The notes under the pieces were generated by a model. The model was given only the letters and a program-made list of their open reading frames with translations. It was not told the DNA's origin and did not search any database. A program made the translations under genes and the position numbers. Below are positions 13,225 to 25,078 of a stretch of DNA of 64,000 nucleotides, one piece after another; the first letter of the stretch is position 1, and each line of letters starts with the position of its first letter. Source of the DNA: Vanilla planifolia (Eukaryota > Streptophyta > Magnoliopsida > Asparagales > Orchidaceae); contig CM043869.1 of the NCBI GenBank assembly GCA_023846275.1, forward strand, positions 17,765,501 to 17,829,500, read 5' to 3'.

Positions 13225-14088
13225 TGTTACATCCCATTTTTTCCTAGGCTGATTTTTGGCATACATTTTTTTTTTCTTTACATTTAGACAGCTCAGATCG
13301 TCCCATACCAACCTGAGTAGCCTACGAAAAACATAGGATATAACACATCATTACACACATACTTTCCTTAACAATGTGGATCCCATCTCCCGGGTACACC
13401 GTCAACTCAGGATTCATGACTCCTGAATTAACAGATGGACTCGCGCAATGTTACTCCTACTAGACCCAATACTCCTATCCTATACCGATAGGAGAACCGA
13501 TCTAATAGAAGTCTGAACCCCCATGGTAAGTTCCATAGTCATGTAATGACCTCACCATCAAAAAAAGATATATAACATGCACAGAATAAATATATAAATA
13601 TGGCACTCCACACACCATAGTACCAAAACAATAAGACAGTGAATGGAAACTACATCACAAGAATAAGATCCAAGTCCAACAAGTGCAACATCATCCAACC
13701 AGATACATAAGTCAGATTCATCCTCACACAATACCTGACATATGAATAATAGTCTCACTGAATACATCCAATAGCATCAATCACACTAACCAAAATGTCT
13801 CAGAAATCACAGATCAGATATCCTCCACTAGCCTGCTGACCACGATCCCACCTAATCTGGGTGGCGTCAAGTCTGCCGAGCCGCTGGAAAAATATAGATA
13901 ATAAAGGAATGAGCTACACCCAGTAGGAAAGACAGCTAGTAAAACTCACATGCAAGAGAAGGATAATAGCAAGAGTATAAGAATACAGCATAACAATGTA
14001 TGGTGGAAAGGCACTCTCAGTTCCAGACTCCGACCAACCACAGTCACCCCAGTCACACCAGAGTAGCTCTCCTCTGGGCTTCTAGGTA

Positions 14089-14363
14089 GCATGCCAGTGG
14101 GATCGCCCATTTCGAAACATGCATGGCGCTTAGGCAAAGCATGCCAGTGGGATACGCCCATCTCGAAACACGCATCATAACGCCTAGCACCCGACACCTC
14201 AGCGTCTATGTAGCATGCCAGTGGGATTACCCATCTCGAAACACGCATGGCGCCTAGGCAAAGCATGCCAGTGGGATTGCCCATCTCGAAACACGCATCA
14301 CAACCTAGCATGGGGTTCCAGGTAGCATGCCAGTGGGATACGCCCATCTCGAAACACGCATGG
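14089..14363. repeat. Five-copy short repeat inside the outer LTR
   Basis: A core of about 40 bp beginning GCATGCCAGTGGGAT and ending near CTCGAAACACGCAT recurs with starts at 14089, 14139, 14213, 14263 and 14324. Spacings alternate roughly 50, 74, 50 and 61, suggesting a duplicated pair. The nested plus-strand LTR has only one counterpart (about 16931-16972), so the amplification is copy-specific. The open frame through it is a by-product of the repeats. Confidence 0.9.
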
Positions 14364-14786
14364 CGCCTACCAGTCACATGTATACTGTGGAAGCTAAGTC
14401 TGAACCGCACAGTTACCTACCACAACTACCCTAAAATATCATATAGGGTCTATAGTAGTCCGGTCCATTATGCCAATCCGTGAAATACGCCAACATTGAG
14501 TAAACTGACTCAATCCATGCCATTGCCGTCCAAGCAACACAACTGTACCAGTTACTGACTGTTTTGGTAGCATCCATGTACCATACCTCTGTCTGACTAT
14601 TTCAACTGTACTATCATCACTGATAACATTTTTCCCTACTTCAGGAAATTTTTCTCTACATACGGATCTCTAGAATTTTCGAGATCGCTCAAATCCCAAT
14701 TTCTCTTTTTCTGAATTTTTTTTAGAATTTAAAATCCCGAAATTCTAATTACTGCATTTTTTCCAAATTCCAAAAAAAATCAAATT

Positions 14787-14791
14787 CTGTC
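14787..14791. repeat. Target-site duplication CTGTC, left copy
   Basis: A 5-bp direct repeat identical to 17828-17832, immediately outside the TG...CA ends of the nested LTR. Confidence 0.88.
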
Positions 14792-15270
14792 TGTTATACC
14801 CAGTAAAAAAAAATTTTATATTAATCTTTAATAAATTAATTTTTGGCTTGGATGATTTCAGATCGACAGTAGGATGAGCCAGGAGCTCAATTAGAGGCTA
14901 TTGGAATTTCTAAAATTTCTGGGGATTTTTCGGAGCACCGAGGTAATTTTTAAGTAATTTTCCCTGTTTATTTGGATTTATTGGATTTTTAGAAATTCGA
15001 AAATCAATTATGATCGGTTATTTTAAAACCGGAAATTTATTTTTATCGCGCGTGAACCGGACCGGAACGGTTCAGCGGAGGCGGTTCGCCGAGTTAGTTT
15101 GCGCGTGCGTTCTGATAAGCGGATCGAACGGTCGTGATCGACGGTTGGGATTGAACCGGCTGATCGGGTGCTTACCGTGTCGATAGCGTGTCGACAGCGC
15201 GTATCGGGTGCTTACCGTGTCGAAAGCGTGTCAACGGTGCGTAGTGGATTTTCACCGTGTCGTCCAGAAA

Positions 15271-15278
15271 TATAAAAC
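15271..15278 (+). promoter_or_regulatory. TATA-like box of the nested LTR
   Basis: TATAAAAC lies about 480 bp into the LTR, followed within 30 bp by a GC-richer stretch starting near CGATTAGGGTTCG. The minus-strand partner has a TATTTAA-like word at the matching place near 18975 (read on the minus strand). A plausible LTR promoter, inferred from position and conservation. Confidence 0.5.
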
Positions 15279-16748
15279 CCTCGCGAAACGATTAGGGTTC
15301 GTTCGACCGACCGATAGAGAGATTTTTCCGGCGTACAACGCGTGATTCCGGCGGCCTGGCAAGGGGCTTTTTGTGCCTGGAGATTCACAGGAACGCGGAG
15401 AGTCGATTGATACTGGATTCGTTCGGTGAGGAGCTGCGGCGAGCTGCGGACGAAGTTCACCGTCGCCGGCGTCGTTGAGGTAGGAAATTCAGATTTAAAT
15501 TAGTTATTAATAGAAATTAAAAGCATGGAATATATTGCAAATTGCTACCTGAGCATGCAAGTTGTGGTTTTTGGAATTGATTTATGCAAATTATCGATTT
15601 TAGCATTTTAGGTTTTTTCGGATAAATTATACCCGTCGAATTCGGAATTTTTCCAAGCATATGTTGATTTGATTATGTGCCTAAATCATGTTAAGGTGTT
15701 TTCAAATGCTTAAATATGTTTAATTTCATAGATTGTCAAAATGGCGATCGGATGAAACTTCGGCGGAAAATTTTGATTGAACCTTAGAATTAGTGACATT
15801 ATTGAAACATTAGGATAGTATGAACATCGGATTTTGCTTCTCCTTGATCTCGGTCACCGGAAATCTACGGGGAAAACGAAATTTTCCGGAGGACTCGTCG
15901 GCTAGGGTTTCGCGGGCGCCGGGCGGAGGAAGGAGACGGATTAAGTAAATTCGGTTTAATTATTTGAGTAATTATAATTATATAATTTTTATTAATAATT
16001 ATATGCGGCGCGGAAGAAAAGAAATGCGGATTTTTAAATTCGGAAGATTAATCCGAATTTTTCGGAAATGGAAATGTGGGAATTTTAATTCGGAAATTAA
16101 TCCGAATTTCGGAAAAAAAAAAGATATGCGGAATTTTAATTCGGAATTTTATTCCAAATTTTTGAAAAATGGAAAAAGGGGCGGAAATTGATTTTGGAAA
16201 TTAGGAAAATTCGGTAATTGAATTTCCGGGAATTATTAAATTATGAAAAAATCAGAAAAAGGAAAAAAATTGGAATTTAAAATTCCTGAAGTGTGAAAAG
16301 GTGATTTTTGGAAATCACGTAGCCAAGTTGAAATTGACTGTTGGAAATTACCAATGAATTCAGTACAGCTGAATTAGTTGGAAGGAAGTGTGACACTTAG
16401 GTGCTGCAGAAACAGTCAGAATTTTGGTACAGTTGTGTTACTTGTATGATAATGGCATGGATTGAGTCAGTTTACTCAGGGTGGGCATATTTCACGGATT
16501 GGCATATTGGACTGGACTACTATATACCCTATATGATGTTTTAGGGTAGTTGTGGTAGGTAACTGTGCGGTTCAGACTTAGCTTCCACAGTATACATGTG
16601 GACTGGTATGCGCCTTGTCGTACCTGGACATATGTTGCCGGATCTTGGAGTTAGAGATTGGCAATGACTGTAGGGGCGTGAGCTTCTATGGAAGTTGTTG
16701 GTAGAGGACTCTTTGGGACGGTGGCTGAGTCGATCTCTCCTGGTCCAT

Positions 16749-16857
16749 GTGTGTAGGCTTGCGCGCCTGAGGGTGGCAGGGGTGTCTCGCAGTGGCTAGC
16801 CAAGTGTGTAGGCCTGCGTGCCTTAGGGTGGCAGGGGTGTCTCACGTTGGCTAGAGA
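16749..16857. repeat. 55-bp tandem duplication inside the nested LTR
   Basis: Two units starting GTGTGTAGGC at 16749 and 16804 share GGGTGGCAGGGGTGTCTC. I see no matching pair in the outer LTR, so it arose in this copy or was lost in the other. Confidence 0.88.
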
Positions 16858-17827
16858 TTTTGTGACTGGATCTGTCTATAGTCTCCAGGAGATTGATTGA
16901 CGAGAGACGCTGCGGTGTCGGGTGCTTAGGCACCATGCGTGTTTCGAGATGGGCGTTCCCACTGGCACGCTACCTGGAAGCCCAGAGGAGAGCTACTCTG
17001 GTGTGACTGGGGGTGACTGTGGTTGGTCGGAGTCTGGGACTGAGAGTGCCTATCCACCATACATTGTTATGCTGTATTCCTATATTTTTGCTATTATCCT
17101 TCTCTTGCATGTGAGTTTTACTAGCTGTCTTTCCTACTGGGCGTAGCTCATTCCTGTGTTACATATTTCAGTGGCTCGGCAGACTTGACGCTACCTGATT
17201 AGGTGGGATCGTGGTCAGCAGGCTTGTGGAGGATATCTGATTTGTGATTGTCTGAGATATTCTGGTTAGTTGATTGCTGTTGTTGGATGTATTAAATGAG
17301 ATTGTTATTCTCATATATCATGTAATATGTGAGGGTAATTCTGACTTATGTTTCTGGTTGGATAATGCTACACTTGTTGGACTTGGATCTTATTCTTGTG
17401 ATGTAGTTTCATTCACTGTTTTATTTTATTGTCTTGGAGTATGGTGTGTGGAGTGCCATATTTTATTGTGGATGTTATATATCTTTTTGTTTGATGGTGA
17501 GGTCATTACATGACTATGGAACTTAACATTGGGGGTTCAGACTTCTATTAGACCGGTTCTCCTATCGGTATGGGTTAGGAGTATTGGGTCTAGTAGGAGT
17601 AACATTGCGCGAGTCCATCTGTTAATTCAGGAGTCATGAACCTGATTTGACGGTGTACCCGGGAGATGGGATCCACATTGTTAAGGAAAGTAGGTGTGTA
17701 ATGATGTGTTATATCCTATGTTTTTCGTAGGCTACTCAGGTTGGTATGGGACGATCTGAGCTGTCTATATGCAAAAAAAAAAAAAAAATTTATGCCAAAA
17801 TCAGCCTAGAAAATATGGGGTGTAACA

Positions 17828-17832
17828 CTGTC
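17828..17832. repeat. Target-site duplication CTGTC, right copy
   Basis: Matches 14787-14791. One copy belongs to the original outer LTR sequence. Confidence 0.88.
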
Positions 17833-17942
17833 ATTTCTCAATTTTCCGAAATTCGGAATAAATTTCCGAATTAAAATTTAAATTCACATATATCCTTTTT
17901 TCCGAAAATTCGGATTAATTTCCGAATTAATTTTTCTCCGCA

Positions 17943-18180
17943 CCGTTTGTCCGCGTCGAATCCCGCTGAACCGGTTTTCGCTGCCGGTTCGGCTTTCGCG
18001 CCGTTCGACCGCGCCGAATCCCGCTGAACCGGGTTTTCGCTGCCGGTTCGGCTTTCGCGCCGTTCGTCCGCGCCGAATCCCGCTGAACCGGTTTTCGCTG
18101 CCGGTTCGGGCCTTCGCGCCGTTCTTCCGCGCCTAATCCCGCTGAACCGGTTTTTCGCTGCCGGTTCGGCCTTCGCGCTG
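17943..18180. repeat. GC-rich 60-bp tandem repeat (4 units) in the outer LTR
   Basis: Four consecutive units of 59-60 bp, each containing AATCCCGCTGAACCGG followed by CGCTGCCGGTTCGG. They make an open minus-strand frame of no biological weight. The corresponding place in the nested LTR (about 15980-16260) lacks them. Confidence 0.93.
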
Positions 18181-19447
18181 AACCGAGAACCCACCGGCCG
18201 AATAATTAATCCAATTTCCAGCCGACGTTTAACATTTAAATTATTAATAAATATTGAATAATTACAATTACTTAATTAACTAAACCGAAATTAATCTAAT
18301 CCATCTCCTTCCTCCGCCCGGCGCCCGCGAAACCCTAGCCGACGATTCCTCCGGGAAAATTCCGTTTCCCCTATCGATTTCTGGCGACCGAGATCAAAGA
18401 GAAACAAAATCCGATGTTCATATTATCCTAATGTTTCATTAATGCCACTAATTTCTAAGGTTCAATCAAAATTTCCGTCGAAGTTTCATCCGATCCCCAA
18501 TTTTAACAATCTATGAAATTAAACAAATTTCAGCATTTGATACTATCTTAACATGATTAAAGCACATAATCGAATCAACACATGCTTGGTAAAATTTCCA
18601 AATTCGGCGGTTATAATTTTCCGAAGAAAAACCCTAAAATGCTAAAATCAATAATTTGCATTAATCAATTCCAAAATCCACAATCCGCATGCTCCGGTAG
18701 CTATTTGCAAAATAATCCATATTTTTAATTTGCTAAATAACTAATTTAAAATCTGAATTTCCTACCTTTCTTCTCCGGCGATGGTGAAGCTCGCACGCGA
18801 CCAACCGCTGCTCCTCGCCGAACGGAACCGGTACCAATCAATTCTCCTCGGTCCCGCGAACCTCCAGGTACAAAAAGCCCCTTGAAAGGCTGCCGGAAAG
18901 TATCGCCGTTCGCCGCGAACACCTCGTCTCTGGCCACCGCTCGAAACCCTAACAGCCGAACAGTTTCGGTTAAATACCCCGCTTAAACAGGTAATAACCC
19001 GTTAAGAACCCATTAAGCGCCGGTTGACCTTCTAATAACGCCGCTTAAACCCGATCAGCCGGTTAATCTCCACCTCTGATCTCGTCCGTCCGATCCGCTT
19101 ATCCGTGGCTTATCCAAACGCGCGCGCAAATGCACTCGGCGAACCGCCCCCCGCCTTCGCTGAACCGCTCCGGTCCGGTTCATGCGCGGTAAAAACCAAA
19201 TTCCGGTTTAAAAATTTAATAGACCGATTTAACTAGATTTTCGAATTTCCAAAAATCCAATAAATCCAATTAAACAGGGAAAATTACTTAAAATTTTCCT
19301 CGGTGCTCCGAAAAATCCCCAGAAAATTTCAGAAATTCCAATAGCCTCCAATTGAGCTCCTGGCTCATCCTACTGTCGATCTGAAATCATCCAAGCCACA
19401 ATTGAATTATTGAAGATTAAACGTATAATATTTTACCGGGTATAACA

Positions 19448-19964
19448 AAGTAAGTGCTTTTATTTATAAAACTATTCATGTGAACATGTTAGCATTACAT
19501 CATTATATTTTGCATGTGTTATATTGTAATATATGATATAAATTTGATTAATGTTATATATGCAAAAGCATAAAATAATTGCATGTACTAGATGTATGTT
19601 GTGTGATAGATATATTAGAACATAAGAAACTAAAATAATAGAAAGGATTAAAATAAAAATATAGTAAGAAAAAGAAAAAAATGATATAATTGTGTTATAT
19701 AGGCCATAAGTGCACATCATATATGACAAAGTTATATATGACATAAGGATATGACATGTTAATAAACCATGAGATAAAATTAGATAAGTAATAATGCTAG
19801 AATTTTCTAACATATTATCTCATGACTATCATTAGATATAATTTACCACTCACACATGTTAAAGGGATTGATGAATGCAAGCTATTCATTTCTTTACAAG
19901 ATGACATCTATGACTTCTCTCTTAATTATCATTAATACATTGTGCATGGCTTGATTCAACTATT
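19448..19964. repeat. Repeat R, copy 2, right part
   Basis: Continues the alignment to copy 1 (about 290-780), with shared tracts such as AAAAGCATAAAA-AATT-CATGTA-TAGATGT and CCATGAGATAAA-TTAGATAAG. It ends where a TGTAACATCCC word at 19965 suggests another LTR begins. Confidence 0.6.
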
Positions 19965-21298
19965 TGTAACATCCCAAATCTCAAAGTTAGGTATAAAATC
20001 AAACTATCTCAAAAAATAAGCCAAATTACTAAAAAAAATAAAGTAATATAAAATATAAAATTTGTTAGAACTCGACAAAATAAGTTCAACAATGTTTGTT
20101 TCATTTCAGTCGAAACATATATGGAATTACTACAATCATTTGAAGTTAATAAGATAATTAAAAAACTTAAATACTTACATTAATTAGGATTTTTCCTTAC
20201 CCCAACCCCAACACACTCACCCAAGCGCACAATTAGAGCTTGTTACTATCACACAGCTAACCAAATTTAATCTAAAATTTCTTCTTATGGATTGTGGGAG
20301 TTCAGTTCACTATCACTCACCCTTTCAATGAAATTGATTAGTAGAGTTTGAATTTGTCAACTCAAAGTTCCAATAAACCCAAAAAATAAAAAAAATAGAA
20401 ATCATTTTGTTTATTACAAGTTAACATCAAATCCTCCTAACTAATTAAACTTTCATTTTGTTATTAGACTAATTGGGGAGAGAAAAACAGGCAAAAAGGA
20501 AAGTTAGGATTTCACAAAAGAGCAAACTAAGGAGAGAAAAAGAGCAAAGGAAGCAAAGAGGAAATGTAAGAAAAAGTTTCATTAGTTTGAAAGTTTATTC
20601 AACCTTGAATGTGTAGTTGATAAAATTATAGTTATGTAAATTTTTGTTTAATGCTAAGTGGTCACTTCTTAATGAGTTGAATGTAAAGAGTATAGGTCTA
20701 AAAACATGAGAAACTCCTAAGATACACACTATAACATAAATTATATGTGAATGTTTAATGTAATAGTGAATGATATCTATGTGACCTAGCATAAGACTCC
20801 TCTATAGCATTTGTAATGTTTGATGTAATGCTGTTGTGGTTAGATTTATATTACTATGCAAGAAGTATTGGTTTGAGATATTTAGTATGCAAGCATGATG
20901 TTTAATTGCATACATTTTCATTATATTGAAAGAAATATTATTTATGTGAATATAACTTTCCTATTAGTGAAATGTGAAAACATGATATGTCATGTGTGAC
21001 TTAAATTACATTATTTGCATACATTTAACTATATATTATAAAATTTTGACACCTATATTTATATGATTTAAAGAAGTAAAACTTTAAATTAAATTAATTA
21101 AATTAAATATGATGTTCTTTACTTCTAATGGCCAATGCATCACATTATTAAGATGTGTGACTATTGTAATGGCTAGTGGATAATGGGTTACATGATGGAG
21201 ATAAAATAATCATGAAGTGTTTAATGGCTAATGTGTCATAAGATTGAGATTTGTCTCAAAGATAAAGTCATTGCAAATATTAAAAGTTTGAGTATTTT
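19965..21298 (+). mobile_element. Decayed LTR-like sequence
   Basis: Begins TGTAACATCCC, a standard start for plant Gypsy LTRs, exactly where the match to repeat R stops. No matching end or second LTR could be placed, and no coding remnant was recognised. Confidence 0.35.
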
Positions 21299-22200
21299 TG
21301 TAATACCCTAAATATGTAAATATTATTGTGAATTTATTGAACTTAATATGTACTTAAAATATTAAATATTATTATTATACTAATTTAATATTGTGGGCAT
21401 AAGATATGTGTTGAATAGTATATTAAAATTTATATATATATATATATATATAAAATTGACAATTAAACCCTCAAAATCTCCTTTTCTTTTCCCTTCACCA
21501 GCTACAAACCCAAAATCCATCTTCTTTTTGCAAAGAAAGCTTCAAAATCTTAGGAAAATGTTTGATTAGAGAATAAGAAAGTCCTCTTTTTTATTTATTG
21601 CTTCCTTACAACCCTTAATATTCAAAATTTTGTCGATCATATGGAAACTATGAGCTTCGACTAAAAACCATTTTCTTTTGCAAATGGAGACTAATCAACA
21701 ATAAGACTTCAATTTCCTTATAGATTAAGCATCCTTTTATGTTTAATTAGTGGATTTTTTAGTTTTCCCTAATTCATGCTTAGCTTGCTCATCATGATAG
21801 TGAAAACGAAGGCAAATGCTTTGATTTTATTGGCATTGAATCGATTTTTTAAGTTGTGGCTAAAATCAATATATTTTAAAGAAATTAAGCCCTTTTGTGG
21901 TTGTGAAAGTGAGAAAAAAAATGTGATAGAATTTGGAAATTAGGAACTTCCTATTATAAGTGCAAAAATACAAATTATTTAAGAAAAGAATTAAATTATT
22001 ATTTATTATTTTTTTATTTTGAAATTAATTGTGTTTAAATGCATAAATGCTTAAGAAAATTTAAGAGCATTAGATGTTAAGCTTGTTATGATTGGTACTT
22101 ATAATTGGATATATTTTTGTTAAATAAGATTAAAATGGCAATTCAATTCAAGAAGTACATCTCCAGCACATAGATTAAGTGGGTTAGGAGGGGAGTGATA
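21299..22200 (+). mobile_element. 5' LTR of a decayed Ty3/Gypsy element
   Basis: Starts TGTAATACCC and ends GGGAGTGATA, about 902 bp. Its second half (from about 21870) matches 27906-28286 by eye with the same block order: the TTAAAGAAATTAAGCCC block, the GAAATTAATT-T-TTTAAATG block and the CACATAGATTA block. A primer-binding-site-like word follows 3 bp later. Together these make it the 5' LTR of an element whose other LTR is truncated. Confidence 0.72.
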
Positions 22201-22203
22201 GGT

Positions 22204-22214
22204 TGGTATCGAGC
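22204..22214 (+). other. Probable primer-binding site (initiator Met tRNA type)
   Basis: TGGTATCGAGC resembles the TGGTATCAGAGC site complementary to initiator methionine tRNA used by many plant LTR elements, with one base missing. It sits directly after the LTR end. Confidence 0.6.
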
Positions 22215-22820
22215 TAATTATCATCTTATAGAAGAAAAGTTTCTATGGATATGATGTGAGTAATACATATATATTTGTGGAATGTCAAATCAATGTAAGG
22301 TGATATTTGTAGGTCAATGCAAGGGTTTACAATTAGAATTGAATCATAAGCTTTTGGTTAGATTGGAGATAGGTAAGTGAGAACATTATCACATTATGCC
22401 ATTATATGATTTTAATATTCCTTTATATTCATGATTATGTTTAGTAAAGTAAAAGATTAAATTAATTACATATTATAAGTCAATCATTTTATTATTACAT
22501 AATTAAATTCTTATGTTAATCTTAAGAAGCTAGAGAAGAATAAGAGTTTGAAAGTGAAGAATCTAGGGTTATGTGGAGAAATCTAGAGAGGGCCTAATCA
22601 ATACAAATAACATGAATGAATTGGCTCATATGTTAGCTAGTTTTTTGAATCCATTGGAGGTAGTAATCATACTACATGACCATTAATGAATAGAAAAGTG
22701 GAGTAATTCTATCAAATGCATCCTTCATATTTTTCAAGTTAAATCTCGTAGTGGCTAAGAATCAGTTAAAACAAATGAAAAAAGTATTAGATTGAATGAC
22801 ATGTGAAGTAAAAATGAGTA

Positions 22821-24160
22821 TGTGAATCCCATAAGAGGGGAGGGGGTGAATTATAATCTTTAAAATATTTTGCTAATTTTTTAATTATATTTATTTTTCA
22901 AAATATTTTTATAAAATAATTTTATATTTGTAAAAAATTTTAATTTATAAATATAATAATTTATAATTTTTATGATTAAGAAAAATAAAAATAAAAATTA
23001 AAATGGTATACTTAATTTTTAAATGGTTCAGTTTAAACTATGACCTATGTCTACCCCTAACTGAGGTTAGAAAAAACTTCACTAGTAAAAGAGTTATAAC
23101 TTAAGGCTTTTCCTCACGATTCATCTCCAATTTATTTAAGATTTTTTTCTACAATTTACCTCCAACCTATTACCTTTTACGGGTTCAACAATAACCCAGG
23201 ATTTTATGAGCTCAACACCAGCTACGTTTTTTTATGAGATCAAACCAAACTCGAGCTTTCACAAATGTTAGGCTATACAACCCAAATAAGAAAACAAAAA
23301 GATAGTAAAAAAATAAATTTTTGATAAAAAAATATATAATTTTTTCTGTGCTTGTTGATGAATATAAAAACTCACAAAGAGCTCAAAATTATGAAGAGAA
23401 TTAAGAAAGTAAAAACTTAGAAGAATTAAACTTAATTGAAATAATTTAGAATTTTAAATAATCATAAGTCATTGGTGCTTCCAAGAGAAATTTATGCTAA
23501 TAAAATATGATGTAGTCCTTCTTTAAGATGTTCAAAGTTGTTCACATTAATTAGCTATTTTATTCACAATAATTAGGTATTTATAAAAAAATTTTGATTA
23601 TAGTCATTAGAAAATAAAAAAAGTTATTTCAAAAGTCATTACCAAATAGCTTAAAAACTTTTCCACATGGCTTAAAAAATTCTTTTATAATGCTAACCAA
23701 AATAGCATCTGTAATGACTATTAAATAATCTTTAAATGGGTGAACAAAAGCCATTGGATCTGCTCAAAGGAGTTCTTGATCATTCAATCAAAAAGCTGTA
23801 GGGGTATATGAGTTCTAAAAGGTAGTATCAAAGAGGATCAGATCTGAGTTATCCAATTAAGTTGGATGAGATCTATATCATTTAACTCACTAGCGACAAC
23901 GTTGGAGTAGATCTCAACTATAAGATTCAAACTAGAGATATATGGGTCATCAGATCAATGATAAATTATATGAAATAAGCAGAATAAATCATCATCGTTA
24001 GATTGGCTCATCAAATGAACGATTGTATCAATTAAAATCATTATTTAAAGGTAGAGACGATCTCTACAATGCAATTGCAAATATGCACGACTGGATGATG
24101 TGGAGTCCCTTCTAATTTTAGAAGCAAACAAGCACCAAGAGTTTAGTCCAATATTGTTGA
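22821..24160 (+). mobile_element. Possible LTR fragment with a G-run/GTGAATTA start
   Basis: Begins TGTGAATCCC-ATAAGAGG followed by a G-rich run and GTGAATTATA, a start known from a widespread group of plant LTR retrotransposons. A related start lies at about 63925 near the window end. The right boundary is not visible and I found no coding remnant. Confidence 0.4.
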
Positions 24161-24303
24161 GTAAGAAATGGATTTGTGCTTTATAGACATTTGTGTAAGG
24201 GTATTAAGTGATCAAATCGAGGCCTGCCTCCCTTTGTGTACTAGGGATTTCACCACCCGAGCAAGCTTGTGTAGGTTATGTTTCGAGTATGGGTTCAACC
24301 CAA

Positions 24304-25078
24304 CCCATATACACATTGGATTTAAATTTATCCTAGTCCAAGCTTTACCCTAACTGGGTCTATAGTGCAATGGAAGAGATCGAGCTCGACCTGATTTAGT
24401 TCTAGCTATCTCCTGAATCAAAGCTTGCAAGTGCCCTTTTAAGTTTGCTTAGCCTAAGAGCTTTGTATTTGGGCACAAGCTTGGGATGTTGTGGTAGTTT
24501 TTTTAATTATAGAAAATTTAACATAATTTTTTTATTTAATCAAGATTTAATAATCAATCTAACATGAAAATTAATAAAGATGCATAAATAAGATTTAACA
24601 AAAGAAAGAATGATTGAAAAATAGAATCATATATTTGTTAAATTAACTAATAGTTTAGGTAAGATTTGAACCAAAAAAAGAATGAAAAATTGGAGTTCAT
24701 ACCATATGCACATTTGATTCGATTTTAGCTTGGCCCATGGCCTTACACTAATCGAGTTTAGAATGCAAGGGCTAAGATTGGGCTAGACTCGATATTTTTC
24801 CAACTGTCTCCTGACCCAAAGCTAGTGCCCATTCAAGTTTGCTCAACCTGAGGGCTTTGTATTTAGGACAAGCTTGGGATTTGATGATAAATTTTTTTAA
24901 TTATGAAAATTTTAATAGAATTATTTTTTTGAATTTAATCAAGATTTAATAATCAACTTAATATTAAATTTAGCAAAGATAAATAAGTAAGATTTAACCC
25001 CAAAATGATTAAAAAATAGAATCATATATTTCTTAAATCAATGAATGATTTAAGAAAGATTTGAACCAACAAAAGAAA
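24304..25078. repeat. About 396-bp tandem duplication
   Basis: Two diverged units, 24304-24701 and 24702-25078. Shared anchors are offset by 394-398 bp: CCATAT-CACA, CTTTGTATTT-GG-ACAAGCTTGGGAT, a run of AATCAAGATTTAATAATCAA, and GATTTGAACCAA at the end. The divergence implies age; no gene is present. Confidence 0.85.

Larger units (their letters stand above)
14792..17827 (+). mobile_element. Nested solo LTR (Ty3/Gypsy-like), plus strand, with 5-bp target duplication
   Basis: Starts TGTTATACCC and ends GGGGTGTAACA; length 3036 bp. It is flanked by identical 5-bp direct repeats, CTGTC at 14787-14791 and CTGTC at 17828-17832, as expected for LTR-element integration followed by LTR-LTR recombination. 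The same family surrounds it in the opposite orientation. It carries a TATA-like box near 15271 followed by a leader, and near its 3' part the ACTGGGCGTAGCTCATTC-type motif seen in LTRs of Tekay/Del-like chromoviruses; that class assignment is inference. There is no gag or pol, so the internal region is gone. Confidence 0.92.
13225..19447 (-). mobile_element. Outer solo LTR (Ty3/Gypsy-like), minus strand, split by a nested LTR
   Basis: Read on the minus strand, an LTR starts with TGTTATACCC at 19447, runs to 17833, then continues from 14791 to 13225, where it ends GGGATGTAACA. Its total of about 3.18 kb is close to the 3.04 kb of the nested copy, and the two align in opposite orientation over nearly their whole lengths. 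The leftover segments join cleanly once the nested copy and one CTGTC are removed. The 5-mers outside it (TATCT and AAGTA) do not match, so its own target duplication is lost or the ends are slightly misplaced. The flanks match repeat R copy 1 as an uninterrupted site near 280-300, supporting an insertion. No internal coding region is present, so it is a solo LTR. Confidence 0.85.

Noticed and set aside
13946-14410. Minus-strand frame of 154 codons with repeated ACFEMG/SHWHA words
   Set aside because: It lies inside the LTR and is made by the five-copy DNA repeat; the sister LTR has one copy and no such frame.
17871-18194. Minus-strand frame of 107 codons rich in Glu, Pro, Ala and Lys
   Set aside because: Produced by four 60-bp tandem units whose length is divisible by three or nearly so; no homologous frame in the sister LTR.
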